From Luteolibacter yonseiensis (lineage in GTDB: Bacteria > Verrucomicrobiota > Verrucomicrobiia > Verrucomicrobiales > Akkermansiaceae): 64,000 nucleotides of DNA. The position numbers and the translations under genes are program-made. Shown here in pieces: positions 36,637-45,833 of the stretch (the stretch's first letter is position 1; the number at the start of each line of letters is the position of its first letter). A model generated the notes under the pieces. That model worked only from the letters and a program-made list of their open reading frames with translations. It did not search any database and was not told where the DNA came from. Where the stretch lies: NCBI RefSeq assembly GCF_016595465.1, contig NZ_JAENIK010000008.1:62001-126000 (forward strand), written 5' to 3'.

Positions 36637-37173
36637 ATGAACCTCTACCGCCAATCCATCGCCTTCTTCGGCATCGCGCTGCCACTCGTGGCCGCCTTCG
36701 CCGTGGTGGGCCTTTGCTATCATCTGAAGACCCGGGTGGTCAGGTCCTACGAGAACAAGATGACCAACTACAAGACCTACGAGATGGGCCGCCTCGCCGG
36801 ACTCGAGATCGAAGGCCAGGTGACAAGGCAGCGGTCCCACATCGACCGCTGGACCAAGCAGCTTGCCGAGGAAACGGCCAGCACCCTCACCACGCAACTG
36901 CGGGAAATCACCGAGACGCTGCCCAACAAGGAAATCCAGCAGACCGCCTTCGAACCGACGAAGGCCAAGGCCGGGTTCGGCGCGGTTTCCGCCCAGAACT
37001 CATCCCAGATCCGCATCGCCTTCCGGGGGACCTTCCGCACCATGCAGAAGGCGTTTCTGGAACTGGAAACCCGCATGCCCCAGCTCCAGCTCCAGGAGCT
37101 GCGCATCGAACCGAACGCGACGCAGTCGTCTCTTCTCAACTTCCAAGTCAGCTACACGGCATGGGAAAACTGA
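36637..37173 (+). CDS. PilO-like inner-membrane protein
   Basis: 178 residues. One N-terminal helix (SIAFFGIALPLVAAFAVVGL, residues 7-26), a coiled-coil region at about 30-95 and a small alpha/beta domain at 110-175. This is the PilO/GspM layout. It begins 3 bases after the PilM/N gene, and its end overlaps the next gene by 13 bases. In type IV pili, PilO pairs with PilN and PilP in the periplasm to align the inner platform with the secretin. Sequence likeness is weak, as usual for PilO; context carries the call. Confidence 0.7.
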   Translation: MNLYRQSIAFFGIALPLVAAFAVVGLCYHLKTRVVRSYENKMTNYKTYEMGRLAGLEIEGQVTRQRSHIDRWTKQLAEETASTLTTQLREITETLPNKEIQQTAFEPTKAKAGFGAVSAQNSSQIRIAFRGTFRTMQKAFLELETRMPQLQLQELRIEPNATQSSLLNFQVSYTAWEN

Positions 37174-37829
37174 CACATCACGCAGGACAGAGGAACGGGA
37201 TCGCGGTGTTCTCCGCGCTCGCGATCCTGTGTGCCTCGACCTCGCCGGCGTCCGCCCAACCCACGCCAGGTTCCGCTCCTGTTCCGGAGGAACCGTCTTC
37301 CGGGAAGACGGTTCCGCCCATCACCACGCCGTCCCGGCTTGTCAGCCCTGAGGAACGTGAGGCCTACATCGACACACTCGCGTCGGCCTTTCTCATCCGC
37401 AACCGGACCAAGGATCCCTTCGGCCAGACGCAGGACCCGGACGCCAAGCCGGTCATCCGGCCCTCCGTCGTCCGCAAGTCCACCCAGGCCGCTCCGGTCG
37501 TCCTGCCGCTGGCGGAGGTGGTGAAACTGCTCGTCGTCACCACGATCATCCCGGGCGAGAAGCGGTTCCTCGTCGGCACCCGCTCGTTCAAGCAGGGCGA
37601 TGTCATGCCCGTTTCCTTCCGCAACCGCCAGTTGCGGATCCAGATCACGGAGGTCACGTCCCGCCAGATCTCCTTCCGCAATGTGGACAGCGGGGAAACC
37701 GCCGTCCGCCCGCTCAACGTCCTCCCCGCCGGCATGACCCCCGGCCACCAGGGCATCCGGACTCCGGGCATGACACCGGACGCTCCCGGCTCGCCCATCG
37801 AGATCGAAGCGGAACCCACCCAACCCTGA
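37161..37829 (+). CDS. PilP-like periplasmic protein
   Basis: 222 residues from ATG 37161, which lies inside the end of the PilO-like gene. It has a signal-type N-terminus (GIAVFSALAILCASTSPASAQ), a Pro-rich stretch, then RNRTKDPFGQTQDPD, close to the (R/K)DPF motif that begins many PilP domains. A small beta-rich domain follows (VVTTIIPGEKRFLVGT, VSFRNRQLRIQITEV). There is no lipobox Cys after the signal peptide, unlike classic PilP. It would connect PilN/PilO to the secretin, whose gene follows after 23 bases. Confidence 0.65.
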   Translation: MGKLTHHAGQRNGIAVFSALAILCASTSPASAQPTPGSAPVPEEPSSGKTVPPITTPSRLVSPEEREAYIDTLASAFLIRNRTKDPFGQTQDPDAKPVIRPSVVRKSTQAAPVVLPLAEVVKLLVVTTIIPGEKRFLVGTRSFKQGDVMPVSFRNRQLRIQITEVTSRQISFRNVDSGETAVRPLNVLPAGMTPGHQGIRTPGMTPDAPGSPIEIEAEPTQP

Positions 37830-37852
37830 AATTTTCCAAACCTGTTTTTCCC

Positions 37853-39580
37853 ATGAAAGCCGCACCCATTCCCACCCTTTCCGCAATGATCCTTGCGGCG
37901 GGTCTGCTCACCGCCCAGCCCGCGCCCGAGCCGATGATCGAACCCGTCGCCCCTCCCGTGGAGCTTCCCAATCCTCCGGCTGCCGACGAGACGCAGCAGG
38001 AAACCCTGCCTCCCATAGGACTTCCCCCCGTGGTGGCCAAGGAAGCGCCGCCCGCGGCACCCTCCCTACAGGCGGGGGACCCGAAGCAGGAGATGCTCCA
38101 GTCCGACGAGGGAATCATCATCAAGGACGCCGGTCTGAACGACACCTTCCAGTTCCTGGCGAAATCCGCGGACCGCCAGTATTTCCACAACAGCAAGATT
38201 TCCGGCCCCGAATTCCTCGTCACGGGCCACCTGAACAACGGCAACCCGCTCCAGCAGATGGAGGAGCTGGCATTCATGTACGGCCTGTCCCTTCATACCA
38301 AGGGGGACACCATCTACGCCCTGACACAGGCGCAGCTCGCCCAGCTCCCTAGCACCGAGTTCCACTACCAGCTCCGCTACCTCCGCCCCACCGACATGGA
38401 GCAGATCAAGGAACTGATCAAACCGATGCTCACCCCGGGAACCGGCATCGTGAACTTCGAGCCGAAGACGAACACCATCATCATCATCGACTCCGCCCAC
38501 CGCATCGAGCAGGCCCGGAACCTCCTCCACGGCATCGACAAGGCGAAGGGCCAGATCATCGTGGAAACGAAAATCCTGCGGGTGAACAGCACCGCCGCCG
38601 AGCGAACCGGCGTGAACTGGGCCACCTCGCTGGGACGGGACGGCACCCCGTTCAGCCTCACCCAGGACCTCAACTCGATCTTCGGCCTGGACACGCCGAT
38701 CATCAAAGGAGGTCCCAGCGAGAACTCGAACCTCGTGCTTTCCCCATTGCAACTCACCGGCGTGCTCCGCGCGCTGGCGGAGGGCGGACTCGCCCGCCAG
38801 GTGTCGAATCCCACGCTCATTACCGAAGACAACGAGCAGGCCGCCATCTCGATCATCGACCGGATCCCCATCATCACCACCACCACCACCGCAAACACCT
38901 CCGGCGGAAACCCCACCGTGACCGAGGAGGTCCGCTACAAGATCGACGGCGCGGATCCGTCCATCGACACGCTGCCGGAAAAACACCGGGAGATCGGCAT
39001 CTCCATCGTGGTCACCCCCACCCTCCTTCCGGACGGCACCGTGCGCATGAAACTGCGTCCGCGGTCCGCCCAGATCGTCGAGCAGATCCTCAGCGTGTCG
39101 GGAAACAAGTATCCCCGGGTGACCGAGTCCATGGTCGAGTCGCTGGCCCGGGTGCCGGACGGCCACTCGCTCGTCGTCGGCGGCTTCTATGGCGAGGCCC
39201 AGACGAACGGGAAAACCAAGGTCCCGCTGCTGGGAGATGTGCCGGTGCTCAACTTCTTCTTCAAGAGCAAGGACGCCTCCAAGGAGAAGACCAGCCTGGT
39301 CTTCATCGTCACGCCCAAGTCATACAACCCCGCCAGCGGCGTCTCGACACGCAACGCCAGCAACCGGCTCCGTTCCGCCACCATCCTCGAATGCGACCAT
39401 GACTGGGTGGACGAGGACAATCCCGGCCCCGCCCACGAGCCGAACATGAAGCGCACCATCCGTGGCCTGCAACCCGCCGAAGCCCCCTATTATCCCCGCG
39501 CGGAGGAACTCGCCCGCCCCACGCCGCCGCCTCCGGCCGCTCCCTCCAAGCCCCGCTTCAGCCGGGCCGCCAAGCATTGA
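37853..39580 (+). CDS. pilQ: PilQ/GspD-type secretin
   Basis: 575 residues with a signal peptide (MKAAPIPTLSAMILAAGLLTAQ), a Pro-rich stretch, N-domains from about 85 to 240 (including FHYQLRYLRPTDMEQI and FEPKTNTIIIID), and the secretin channel domain at 290-490. The secretin signature VPDGHSLVVGGF and KVPLLGDVPVLNFFF are clear. The C-terminal 85 residues are Pro/Arg-rich. It forms the outer-membrane ring through which the pilus or cargo leaves. No pilotin is recognisable among neighbours, though one of the unassigned genes may serve. Confidence 0.93.
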   Translation: MKAAPIPTLSAMILAAGLLTAQPAPEPMIEPVAPPVELPNPPAADETQQETLPPIGLPPVVAKEAPPAAPSLQAGDPKQEMLQSDEGIIIKDAGLNDTFQFLAKSADRQYFHNSKISGPEFLVTGHLNNGNPLQQMEELAFMYGLSLHTKGDTIYALTQAQLAQLPSTEFHYQLRYLRPTDMEQIKELIKPMLTPGTGIVNFEPKTNTIIIIDSAHRIEQARNLLHGIDKAKGQIIVETKILRVNSTAAERTGVNWATSLGRDGTPFSLTQDLNSIFGLDTPIIKGGPSENSNLVLSPLQLTGVLRALAEGGLARQVSNPTLITEDNEQAAISIIDRIPIITTTTTANTSGGNPTVTEEVRYKIDGADPSIDTLPEKHREIGISIVVTPTLLPDGTVRMKLRPRSAQIVEQILSVSGNKYPRVTESMVESLARVPDGHSLVVGGFYGEAQTNGKTKVPLLGDVPVLNFFFKSKDASKEKTSLVFIVTPKSYNPASGVSTRNASNRLRSATILECDHDWVDEDNPGPAHEPNMKRTIRGLQPAEAPYYPRAEELARPTPPPPAAPSKPRFSRAAKH

Positions 39581-39588
39581 AACGATCC

Positions 39589-40173
39589 ATGCAGTCCGCA
39601 CTTCCATTTCCAGCCGTGACCGATCCATTCCCGACCGAGGGAAGGGACGACATCTGGAATCACGCCGAAACCTGTCTCCTGCGCACCGCCGAGGCCATCC
39701 AGGAAACGCGCGCGTCCACGCCTGCGGAGCTGTCCCAGGCAGTTTCCGCCGCCCGCGAGGCGCATGCCCAGGGAAAGCCCGCCGACCTTCTGGACGTCCT
39801 CGCCCGCATCCAGGGCCATGACGAGGAGCACGTCGGTCCCGTCATCCTGAGCCTGGGAGACAAGGTCGCCGCCACCCAGAGCCCTTACGCGCCGCTGCTC
39901 CCCTTCGCGGGGAAACTGATCGCGCCCTCCGCCTTTTACGATTCGTTCGACCAGGTGCACCGCATCGCCCGCGTGCTGCTCTCGCCGGTCGTCTACGCGG
40001 AGGATACGGACGCCATCGGCACGGCATCGGCCAACCCGGTCGCCGCCGCCATCCTGGCCGACGAGATCCGCGCGGCGGTTTTCAAACGCTTCGGCATCCG
40101 GCCCTTCGTCACCATCGCCCGCCTCGACTACGAGAGCTGGACATTCCTCACCCGCAAGCATTTCGAGCTATGA
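39589..40173 (+). CDS. Small soluble protein of unknown function, pilus operon
   Basis: 194 residues from ATG 39589; a TTG at 39577 would overlap the pilQ stop. No signal peptide or membrane helix. Mostly helical, with LTRKHFEL at the end and an internal stretch LIAPSAFYDSFDQVHRIARVL. It lies between the secretin and the assembly ATPase; its stop overlaps the PilB start by four bases. I do not recognise it. Placement suggests a cytoplasmic partner or adaptor of the assembly ATPase. Confidence 0.6.
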   Translation: MQSALPFPAVTDPFPTEGRDDIWNHAETCLLRTAEAIQETRASTPAELSQAVSAAREAHAQGKPADLLDVLARIQGHDEEHVGPVILSLGDKVAATQSPYAPLLPFAGKLIAPSAFYDSFDQVHRIARVLLSPVVYAEDTDAIGTASANPVAAAILADEIRAAVFKRFGIRPFVTIARLDYESWTFLTRKHFEL

Positions 40174-41867
40174 TCGAATTCGACGGCATCACCTTCAACG
40201 AACTCATCAGCCGCCGCATCATGGGCGAGCTGGCCGGGCATGATCCGAGCTATTCCGAGCTCGCGCAGGACCAGGTGCCGAACCGGGTGACGCGCTACAG
40301 CTTCATGGCCGCCATCGCGAAAATCAACGGCCTGCCGTTTTTCCCGAGGGTGGCGGAATTCTGCGAGGCGGCCCTGCACGCCACCTGCGACTCCACGGTG
40401 ATGACGCGCGGTTTCTTCGCCCCGCTCTGCCTGTCCGGCAGCGACAAGCTCGTCGTCGCCGTGGCGAATCCCTGGAGCCCGTTGCCGGAGGAATACCTCG
40501 CCCCCCGTTTCCCGCATCTTGAGATCATCAAGATCGTCACGCTGGCGACGGAGATCAGCCGCGCCATCGAGTCCGTCGCGACGAACAGCGGCCCCAGCAG
40601 GTCCGAGCTGGAGGCCATCGACGTGGAGGACCTGGACGACGGCATCCATGACTTCGACGTCACGACGGACTATGCCGAACCGATGGCGCAGCTCGTGGCC
40701 ACCATCATGGCGGATGCCGTGAGGACGCGCACTTCCGACGTGCACTTCAAGGTGGAGAAGGAGACGTTCTACTATGCGTTCCGTTGCGACGGGGACATCG
40801 GCGCGAAGGTGGAGATCCCGATGAAGCTCAAGGACCGCCTGGATGCATTTCTCCTGAACCTGATGAAGCTGCCGACGGAGATCCGCAACACGGCTCCCGG
40901 CATTTCCGGAAGATTCACCATCTCGTATTTCCACCGCCCCATCGACATCCGCTACGAGCGCCATCGCACCTACCGCGGCTACCACGTGACGATGCGGCTG
41001 CTCGACAAGAGCAACATCAACGTCACCCTCGGAAAGGGCACGCTGGCCTTCGACGACGACACGATGTTCGCGCTGAACAAGGTGATGAAGATCCCCGCCG
41101 GCATCATTGTCATGTCCGGCCCCACGGGGTCGGGGAAATCAACGACGCTCAATGCCATCCTGCGCGAGCTCAACCGCCCTGACGTCAACATCCTCACCCT
41201 GGAAAACCCGGTGGAGGACGAGGTTCCCGGCATCACCCACTGCGACCTGAAGAGTCCCAAGGAATTCAAGCCGATGATCGCCTCGTTCATGCGGTCGGAC
41301 CCGGACATCATCCTGATGGGCGAGGTCCGCGACTTCGAGTCCGCCGAGCTCGCGATCGAAGCCGCGGTCACCGGCCACAAGGTCCTGACGACCATCCATA
41401 CCGCGCGCGCCTCGCAGATCATCGAGCGCTTCGAACAACTCGGCCTCGAGCGGTGGAAAATCGCCCAGACGCTCAAGGCGGCGTGCGCCCAGCGCCTGGT
41501 GAAACTGCTCTGCCCCTATTGCAAGGAACCTTCGAAGGGGGTCAGCGAGTTCGACAGGAAAACCTTCAGCCTCGACGATTCCTGGGCGGACATCCCTGTC
41601 TTCACCGCGAAAAACGGCGGCTGCGCCGAATGCCGGAACACCGGCTACAACGGCCGCACCGCGATCCTCGAGATCATCCCCATCACCCCCAAGATCTCCG
41701 ACCTGCTCGCGAAGGGGGAGATGACCCCCTACGAACTGGAACTCAAGGTGGCCGAGGAGGGTGTCCTCCCCAGCCTCCGCCGCAGCGGCCTGCGCCTGCT
41801 GCGCGATGGAAAAACCGACCTGCTCGCCGTGAGCAAGGTGATCGACATGACCTACACCGATGATTAG
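40170..41867 (+). CDS. pilB: PilB/GspE-type assembly ATPase
   Basis: 565 residues. The N-terminal 160 residues resemble the GspE/PilB N-domain. Walker A is SGPTGSGKSTT at 316-326, Walker B IILMGEVRD near 380-388, the His box TGHKVLTTIHTARA near 401. A zinc knuckle with C448, C451, C485 and C488 (CPYCKE and CAECRNTGYNGR) is the PilB/GspE hallmark absent from PilT. It drives pilus extension or pseudopilus assembly. The start overlaps the previous stop (ATGA), and its end overlaps the PilC gene by 8 bases. Confidence 0.94.
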   Translation: MIEFDGITFNELISRRIMGELAGHDPSYSELAQDQVPNRVTRYSFMAAIAKINGLPFFPRVAEFCEAALHATCDSTVMTRGFFAPLCLSGSDKLVVAVANPWSPLPEEYLAPRFPHLEIIKIVTLATEISRAIESVATNSGPSRSELEAIDVEDLDDGIHDFDVTTDYAEPMAQLVATIMADAVRTRTSDVHFKVEKETFYYAFRCDGDIGAKVEIPMKLKDRLDAFLLNLMKLPTEIRNTAPGISGRFTISYFHRPIDIRYERHRTYRGYHVTMRLLDKSNINVTLGKGTLAFDDDTMFALNKVMKIPAGIIVMSGPTGSGKSTTLNAILRELNRPDVNILTLENPVEDEVPGITHCDLKSPKEFKPMIASFMRSDPDIILMGEVRDFESAELAIEAAVTGHKVLTTIHTARASQIIERFEQLGLERWKIAQTLKAACAQRLVKLLCPYCKEPSKGVSEFDRKTFSLDDSWADIPVFTAKNGGCAECRNTGYNGRTAILEIIPITPKISDLLAKGEMTPYELELKVAEEGVLPSLRRSGLRLLRDGKTDLLAVSKVIDMTYTDD

Positions 41868-43002
41868 CGCCTCTCCCGCCACCATTCCAGCCAAAGGGGG
41901 TGCTCCGGCCACACCGCCCAAAGGCCTTCTCGCGTCCTTGAACAAGCCGAAAAAGGTCAGGGAGTTCAGCAAGAAGGAGCTCGTGGATCTTTTCCGGGGG
42001 CTCGGCTCCATGCTGCGCGCGCAGATCAACACCGCGGACGCGATGAAGTATTACAGCCAGGGGCTGCCGAACAAGGCAATGGTGGACGCGCTCGCCCACA
42101 TCCGCGAGGACATCAATTCCGGGATGAACATCCACGAGGCCTTCCGCCGCACCGGCCGTTTCAGCGAGACCATCGTCGGACTCGTCCAGGCCGGCTCGGA
42201 CGCGGGCCAGCTCCACCATGCGTTCCAGTCGCTCGCAGCACGTCTGAAGAGCGAGTTGTTTTTCCAGAAGCAGCTCAAGAAGGCCACGATCACGCCGGGT
42301 GTGATCATCGGCGTGCTCATGGGGGCGTTCATCGTGTCCCAGGTGAAGATCGTGCCACAGGTCGAGGAAATGCTGGCGGGGGTGAACTCGAAACCGGACG
42401 GCATGACGGCCATTTCCTTCAAGGTCAGCCATCTCACCCAGCATACCTGGCCGGTGTTCGTGATCGTGGTCCTGGGAGTCGCGACGGTCATCTTCAAGTC
42501 GCCGCTCGTGCGCAACTTCATCCTCGGCTTCGCGATGTCGAAGTGGCGGCTGCTGCGGCTGCTCGTCATGAGCCTGAGACAGGTGACCTTCCTGTCCACG
42601 ATCCGGCTGCTCCACTCGAACGGCATCAACCTGGCGAAGTCCATCCGTGTCTCGGCGAACAGCGTGAAAAACACCCCTTTCTATCATGAGCTGCGCACCG
42701 CCGCGGACAAGTACGAGCACTCCGGTGTCCCGCTCTCCACCGCGTTCGCCAAATACACCTCGGTGGACTCACAGGTCACCCACATGCTGTCCATCGGAGA
42801 AAAATCCGCCTCGCTCGACGCACAGCTGGAGATGCTGTCCGAGATGTACGAGGAGGACCTGCAGAACCACATGAACGCCTTCGCCGCGGCCATCAGCTTT
42901 GTCGTGCTCATCATCGCGGTGAGCCTCATCGGCGCGGTTTTCGTCGGCACCTTCCTGCCCATCTTCCTCATGGGACCGAAGATGATGAACAGCGGCATCT
43001 GA
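41860..43002 (+). CDS. pilC: PilC/GspF-type platform protein
   Basis: 380 residues with two GspF domains. The first spans about 40-170 (ELVDLFRGLGSMLRAQINTADAM and FRRTGRFSETIVGLVQAGSDAGQL) and the second 235-370 (RLLHSNGINLAKSIRVSAN, MLSIGEKSASLDAQLEMLSEMY). Helices are at about 150-170, 205-225 and 345-370. It is the inner-membrane core that couples PilB to pilin insertion. It overlaps pilB by 8 bases and is followed after 21 bases by a small membrane protein. Confidence 0.93.
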   Translation: MISASPATIPAKGGAPATPPKGLLASLNKPKKVREFSKKELVDLFRGLGSMLRAQINTADAMKYYSQGLPNKAMVDALAHIREDINSGMNIHEAFRRTGRFSETIVGLVQAGSDAGQLHHAFQSLAARLKSELFFQKQLKKATITPGVIIGVLMGAFIVSQVKIVPQVEEMLAGVNSKPDGMTAISFKVSHLTQHTWPVFVIVVLGVATVIFKSPLVRNFILGFAMSKWRLLRLLVMSLRQVTFLSTIRLLHSNGINLAKSIRVSANSVKNTPFYHELRTAADKYEHSGVPLSTAFAKYTSVDSQVTHMLSIGEKSASLDAQLEMLSEMYEEDLQNHMNAFAAAISFVVLIIAVSLIGAVFVGTFLPIFLMGPKMMNSGI

Positions 43003-43023
43003 AACCCAACCATCCGACGACCC

Positions 43024-43437
43024 ATGCAACTCACCCGATTCGACCGCTGGCTGCGTGAAAAATACGTGTATGAGACCCACGTCCAGACCCTGCGTCCGGT
43101 CGAGGCGGTTCCACGGGGAATCCGCGAGGTCGAGATCCCCGACGTGCCCGGCAAGCGGTTCAAGCATCTCTATGTCGCATCGAACGCGAAAGCGGCCGAC
43201 GACCTGATCTCACAACTGAAGGAAAACAGCCAGATGTATGCGACCCAGATCGTGGACCGCCGGCGCTGGTACGTGCCGTTGATCGCCCCCAAGGAAAAAT
43301 CCGTCACCTGGTTCCTCCTGTCGTCGATCATCATCGGTTCATCGCTGGTCGTTTTCCTTTTCCATCTGAAGGGATTGGTGGAAGACCCGGAATTCCGGAA
43401 AAACGTCATGGAAGCCCTCAAGCTTCTGCGGAAATGA
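43024..43437 (+). CDS. Small membrane protein of the pilus operon
   Basis: 137 residues. A soluble basic N-terminal part (residues 1-90) and one helix near the C-terminus (SVTWFLLSSIIIGSSLVVFLF, about 94-114), then a short helical tail. No recognisable family. The stop overlaps the start of the second prepilin gene by four bases, so it is co-translated with it. The N-terminal KRFKHLYVASNAKAADDLISQL is alpha/beta-like. It may tune the platform; function unknown. Confidence 0.62.
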   Translation: MQLTRFDRWLREKYVYETHVQTLRPVEAVPRGIREVEIPDVPGKRFKHLYVASNAKAADDLISQLKENSQMYATQIVDRRRWYVPLIAPKEKSVTWFLLSSIIIGSSLVVFLFHLKGLVEDPEFRKNVMEALKLLRK

Positions 43438-43847
43438 ACCGTCACGCGTCCATACCCCGCCACCACAGGAAAGCCTTCACCCTCCTTGAGATGACGGTGG
43501 TCATCCTGGTGCTGCTCTCTCTTGTGAAGATCGGACTCTTCACCTCGAAAAAAATGGACGAGTGGAAGCTCGGCCGCGCCGCCTCCGAATCCCTGCGCTC
43601 CGTTTACTCGGCCCAGAGGATGTACCTGGCCGACAATCCCACGGCGACGGTGGCGAGCCTCACGGGCGCGGCGCTCATTCCCTACATGCCGAACAACGCG
43701 ACCTCCATTCCGACCGTCACCTCCCTGACGGGCTCCACCCTCACCATCATCGTCACCGTCTCCCCACCCGTGGTCAACGCGGGTTCCGGGGTGACGTATG
43801 ACCCATCCGGCAGCGGCAACGATTCACTCTGGGACGTGGGAGAATGA
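43434..43847 (+). CDS. Type IV prepilin-like protein 2
   Basis: 137 residues. The leader MNRHASIPRHHRKA ends in Ala where prepilin peptidase sites usually have Gly; then FTLLEMTVVILVLLSLVKIG with Glu at mature position 5. The remaining part has YSAQRMYLADNP and small Ser/Thr-rich text, like a minor pilin. It is coupled by ATGA overlaps to genes on both sides, so its level should follow the assembly operon, unlike prepilin 1, which has a separate terminator. Ala at -1 is tolerated in some systems but could mark a different peptidase preference. Confidence 0.82.
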   Translation: MNRHASIPRHHRKAFTLLEMTVVILVLLSLVKIGLFTSKKMDEWKLGRAASESLRSVYSAQRMYLADNPTATVASLTGAALIPYMPNNATSIPTVTSLTGSTLTIIVTVSPPVVNAGSGVTYDPSGSGNDSLWDVGE

Positions 43848-44311
43848 AAAACACCATCATATTCCTGACCGTTCTGGTGATGTCGGCGGTGGCCGGCGCC
43901 ACCGAGTTCAAGCACGTCGGCGATTTCCTCCTCCAATCCCACTTCAAGGTCACGGGCCAACAGGTGACACCGATTCCGATGAAGCCGATCTCCTTCAGTG
44001 TGTTCACCGACGGGGTGAAGATCCGTGTCACGGCGGAAGGCGATGACGAGGCCCACACCACATTTGAAATCTACCGTTCCGACGGCATCGGCCGCCAGCG
44101 CTCCGGCGCGGGCGCCCTCGAGGTCATTCCGGGGCTGCAGGCCATGAGCAACGTGGGCGGCACCCTGCGCCACCTGCGCCTCAGCCGTGAATCCATGACC
44201 ATCACCACCTTCCCCGGCGTTTCGGATCAGACCATCGTGAGCCATGCCGTCGCCGCGGAACCGAAACCTCAGCCGGGCCCGCCTGCCGGCCCCATCTCCA
44301 ACAAACCATGA
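43844..44311 (+). CDS. Exported protein of unknown function, pilus operon
   Basis: 155 residues with a signal peptide (MKNTIIFLTVLVMSAVAGA). The mature part looks beta-rich (ISFSVFTDGVKIRVTAEG, TTFEIYRSDGIGRQR) and ends with a Pro-rich tail. No family recognised. Overlaps its neighbours by four bases on both sides. Could be a periplasmic pilus accessory protein. Confidence 0.6.
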   Translation: MKNTIIFLTVLVMSAVAGATEFKHVGDFLLQSHFKVTGQQVTPIPMKPISFSVFTDGVKIRVTAEGDDEAHTTFEIYRSDGIGRQRSGAGALEVIPGLQAMSNVGGTLRHLRLSRESMTITTFPGVSDQTIVSHAVAAEPKPQPGPPAGPISNKP

Positions 44312-45048
44312 GACCCATGCCCGCCACTCTCCCGGACATCAGCGCGATGCCATCACCGGCTTATCCCGCGTCCCGCCGTGTTCCCGCCGACCAACGTGTC
44401 CCGTCCGGTCCCGCCGTCACCCGCGCCTATCCGTGGCTGCTGGTCACCAGCACCGCCGTCGCCGCGTTGTTCTGCATGATGTACATCACCAAACCGGTGA
44501 TCGAAACCGCCCCCTCTCCGAAGGCTGTTCCCGCCGCGACCGAAATCCAGCCCTTTCCCCCGCAGGAAACCGCGCTTCTGCCCCGCCAGAACCACCTGCC
44601 CGGTGATGCCGCCGCCAGCCCGGCTGCCACGGCGATACGGAAAGCCGCTCCGCCGACGCCGCCCGCCACCGCGTTCGAACAAACCAACCTCCGCATCCAG
44701 CACATCCTGACCGCGGAAACTCCCGGCGGACATCTGGCGAAGATCGATTTGGACGTGCCGGTGCTTTATCAAAGCCGGAACCTGCGCTGGACGGCTGCCG
44801 AGGTGGCGGATGCCAGAAAACTCCTCGCCCGCCTCGCGGACTATCAGGAAAAATCCCGACTCCTTCGCACCGAGGGTGCCGAACTGCTCGATGCCTGGAA
44901 CCGGCTGATCGGAAATTCCATTCCTGCCGTGGACCTCCGTGCGGATAGCCCCTCGCTGCCCACCAACCAACAGGAGGCCGAGGATCTCCCACGGGCTCCG
45001 GGCCTCGACTCCTCCGAGCTGATCCAAATCCAACCTGCAAAAAAATGA
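44308..45048 (+). CDS. Single-helix membrane protein, pilus operon
   Basis: 246 residues. About 40 Pro/Arg-rich cytoplasmic residues, one helix (WLLVTSTAVAALFCMMYIT, about 43-61), a long Pro/Ala-rich linker and a helical C-terminal part with VADARKLLARLADYQEKSRLL. No known family is recognised. It is overlapped by four bases at each end. The topology (short inside tail, one helix, long linker across the periplasm) suits a bridging component. Confidence 0.58.
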   Translation: MRPMPATLPDISAMPSPAYPASRRVPADQRVPSGPAVTRAYPWLLVTSTAVAALFCMMYITKPVIETAPSPKAVPAATEIQPFPPQETALLPRQNHLPGDAAASPAATAIRKAAPPTPPATAFEQTNLRIQHILTAETPGGHLAKIDLDVPVLYQSRNLRWTAAEVADARKLLARLADYQEKSRLLRTEGAELLDAWNRLIGNSIPAVDLRADSPSLPTNQQEAEDLPRAPGLDSSELIQIQPAKK

Positions 45049-45833
45049 ATCCCCGCCCCGTCATAGCAACCCTAGTGCTCCTCGGAGCCGCCCTGGCCGG
45101 CGCGCAGGACACTCCTCGTGAATCCGAACCGGCCCCGGCGGTCAATTCCGGCAGCCAGGACGACAAGTCCGTTCAGGAAGTCACCGTCGTGCTCGATCCG
45201 GTCGGGGAATCACCCGCACCCACCGAACTTGAAGCAAAGTCCGGGGAAAAACCCGACGAGTCCTCCACCGGCACGCCGGCGCAAGAGGTGACCGGTGAAG
45301 CCGCCGCCGGACAGCCACCGTCCGGAGCCGCGCCTGCCACGACGGAAGAAGTCAAACCCGGCACACCGGAGGATGGTCTGGCAGTGAGGGTTGAGAAGGT
45401 CCAACCCGGCACCGGTTCCGTCGACCCTGCCGAGGTCAAGCTGCTCGCGCCATTTCCCGCGAAGCCCATGTCACCAGTGCCTGCAGGCTGGCATCTCACC
45501 ACCTCGGACGCGGCTCCGCCCTTCACCCGTGAGGTGGAGGTCTCCCCGGGCACCAAGGTGACGCTGACCATCCGGCCTCACCTGCTTGTCCCCGATGCCG
45601 ATGGTGCGGAGGCGTTCGCCATCCCGGAGCCCGGCTACGACCACACGCTCGGTTTCCGCCAGAATTCCACCGTCGCCGCCATCCTGTCGGACTCCATCCG
45701 AGGAATCGATGAGAACTCGAAGCAGCTCGGCACGGTCATCGAGAGCCTCCAGCAACTGCTCGTCTCCCTGCCGAAGACCGGAGAACCCGCGCCACAGCCC
45801 GTGGAAAAACCCGCCACCCCACGCAAGAGATGA
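45045..45833 (+). CDS. Exported Pro/Glu-rich protein, pilus operon
   Basis: 262 residues with a signal peptide (MNPRPVIATLVLLGAALAGAQ). About 100 low-complexity Pro/Glu/Ala residues precede a structured part that begins LAPFPAKPMSPVPAGWHL and contains VTLTIRPHLLVPDADG. A final helical stretch is SDSIRGIDENSKQLGTVIESLQQLL. No family recognised. It is ATGA-coupled on both sides. The long flexible N-terminal part suggests a spacer across the periplasm or cell wall. Confidence 0.56.
   Translation: MNPRPVIATLVLLGAALAGAQDTPRESEPAPAVNSGSQDDKSVQEVTVVLDPVGESPAPTELEAKSGEKPDESSTGTPAQEVTGEAAAGQPPSGAAPATTEEVKPGTPEDGLAVRVEKVQPGTGSVDPAEVKLLAPFPAKPMSPVPAGWHLTTSDAAPPFTREVEVSPGTKVTLTIRPHLLVPDADGAEAFAIPEPGYDHTLGFRQNSTVAAILSDSIRGIDENSKQLGTVIESLQQLLVSLPKTGEPAPQPVEKPATPRKR

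Noticed and set aside
35904..37160. Plus-strand ORF running into the PilP-like gene
   Set aside because: The upstream part is a frame shadow of the PilM/N and PilO genes; only the part from ATG 37161 has a signal peptide and protein-like text.
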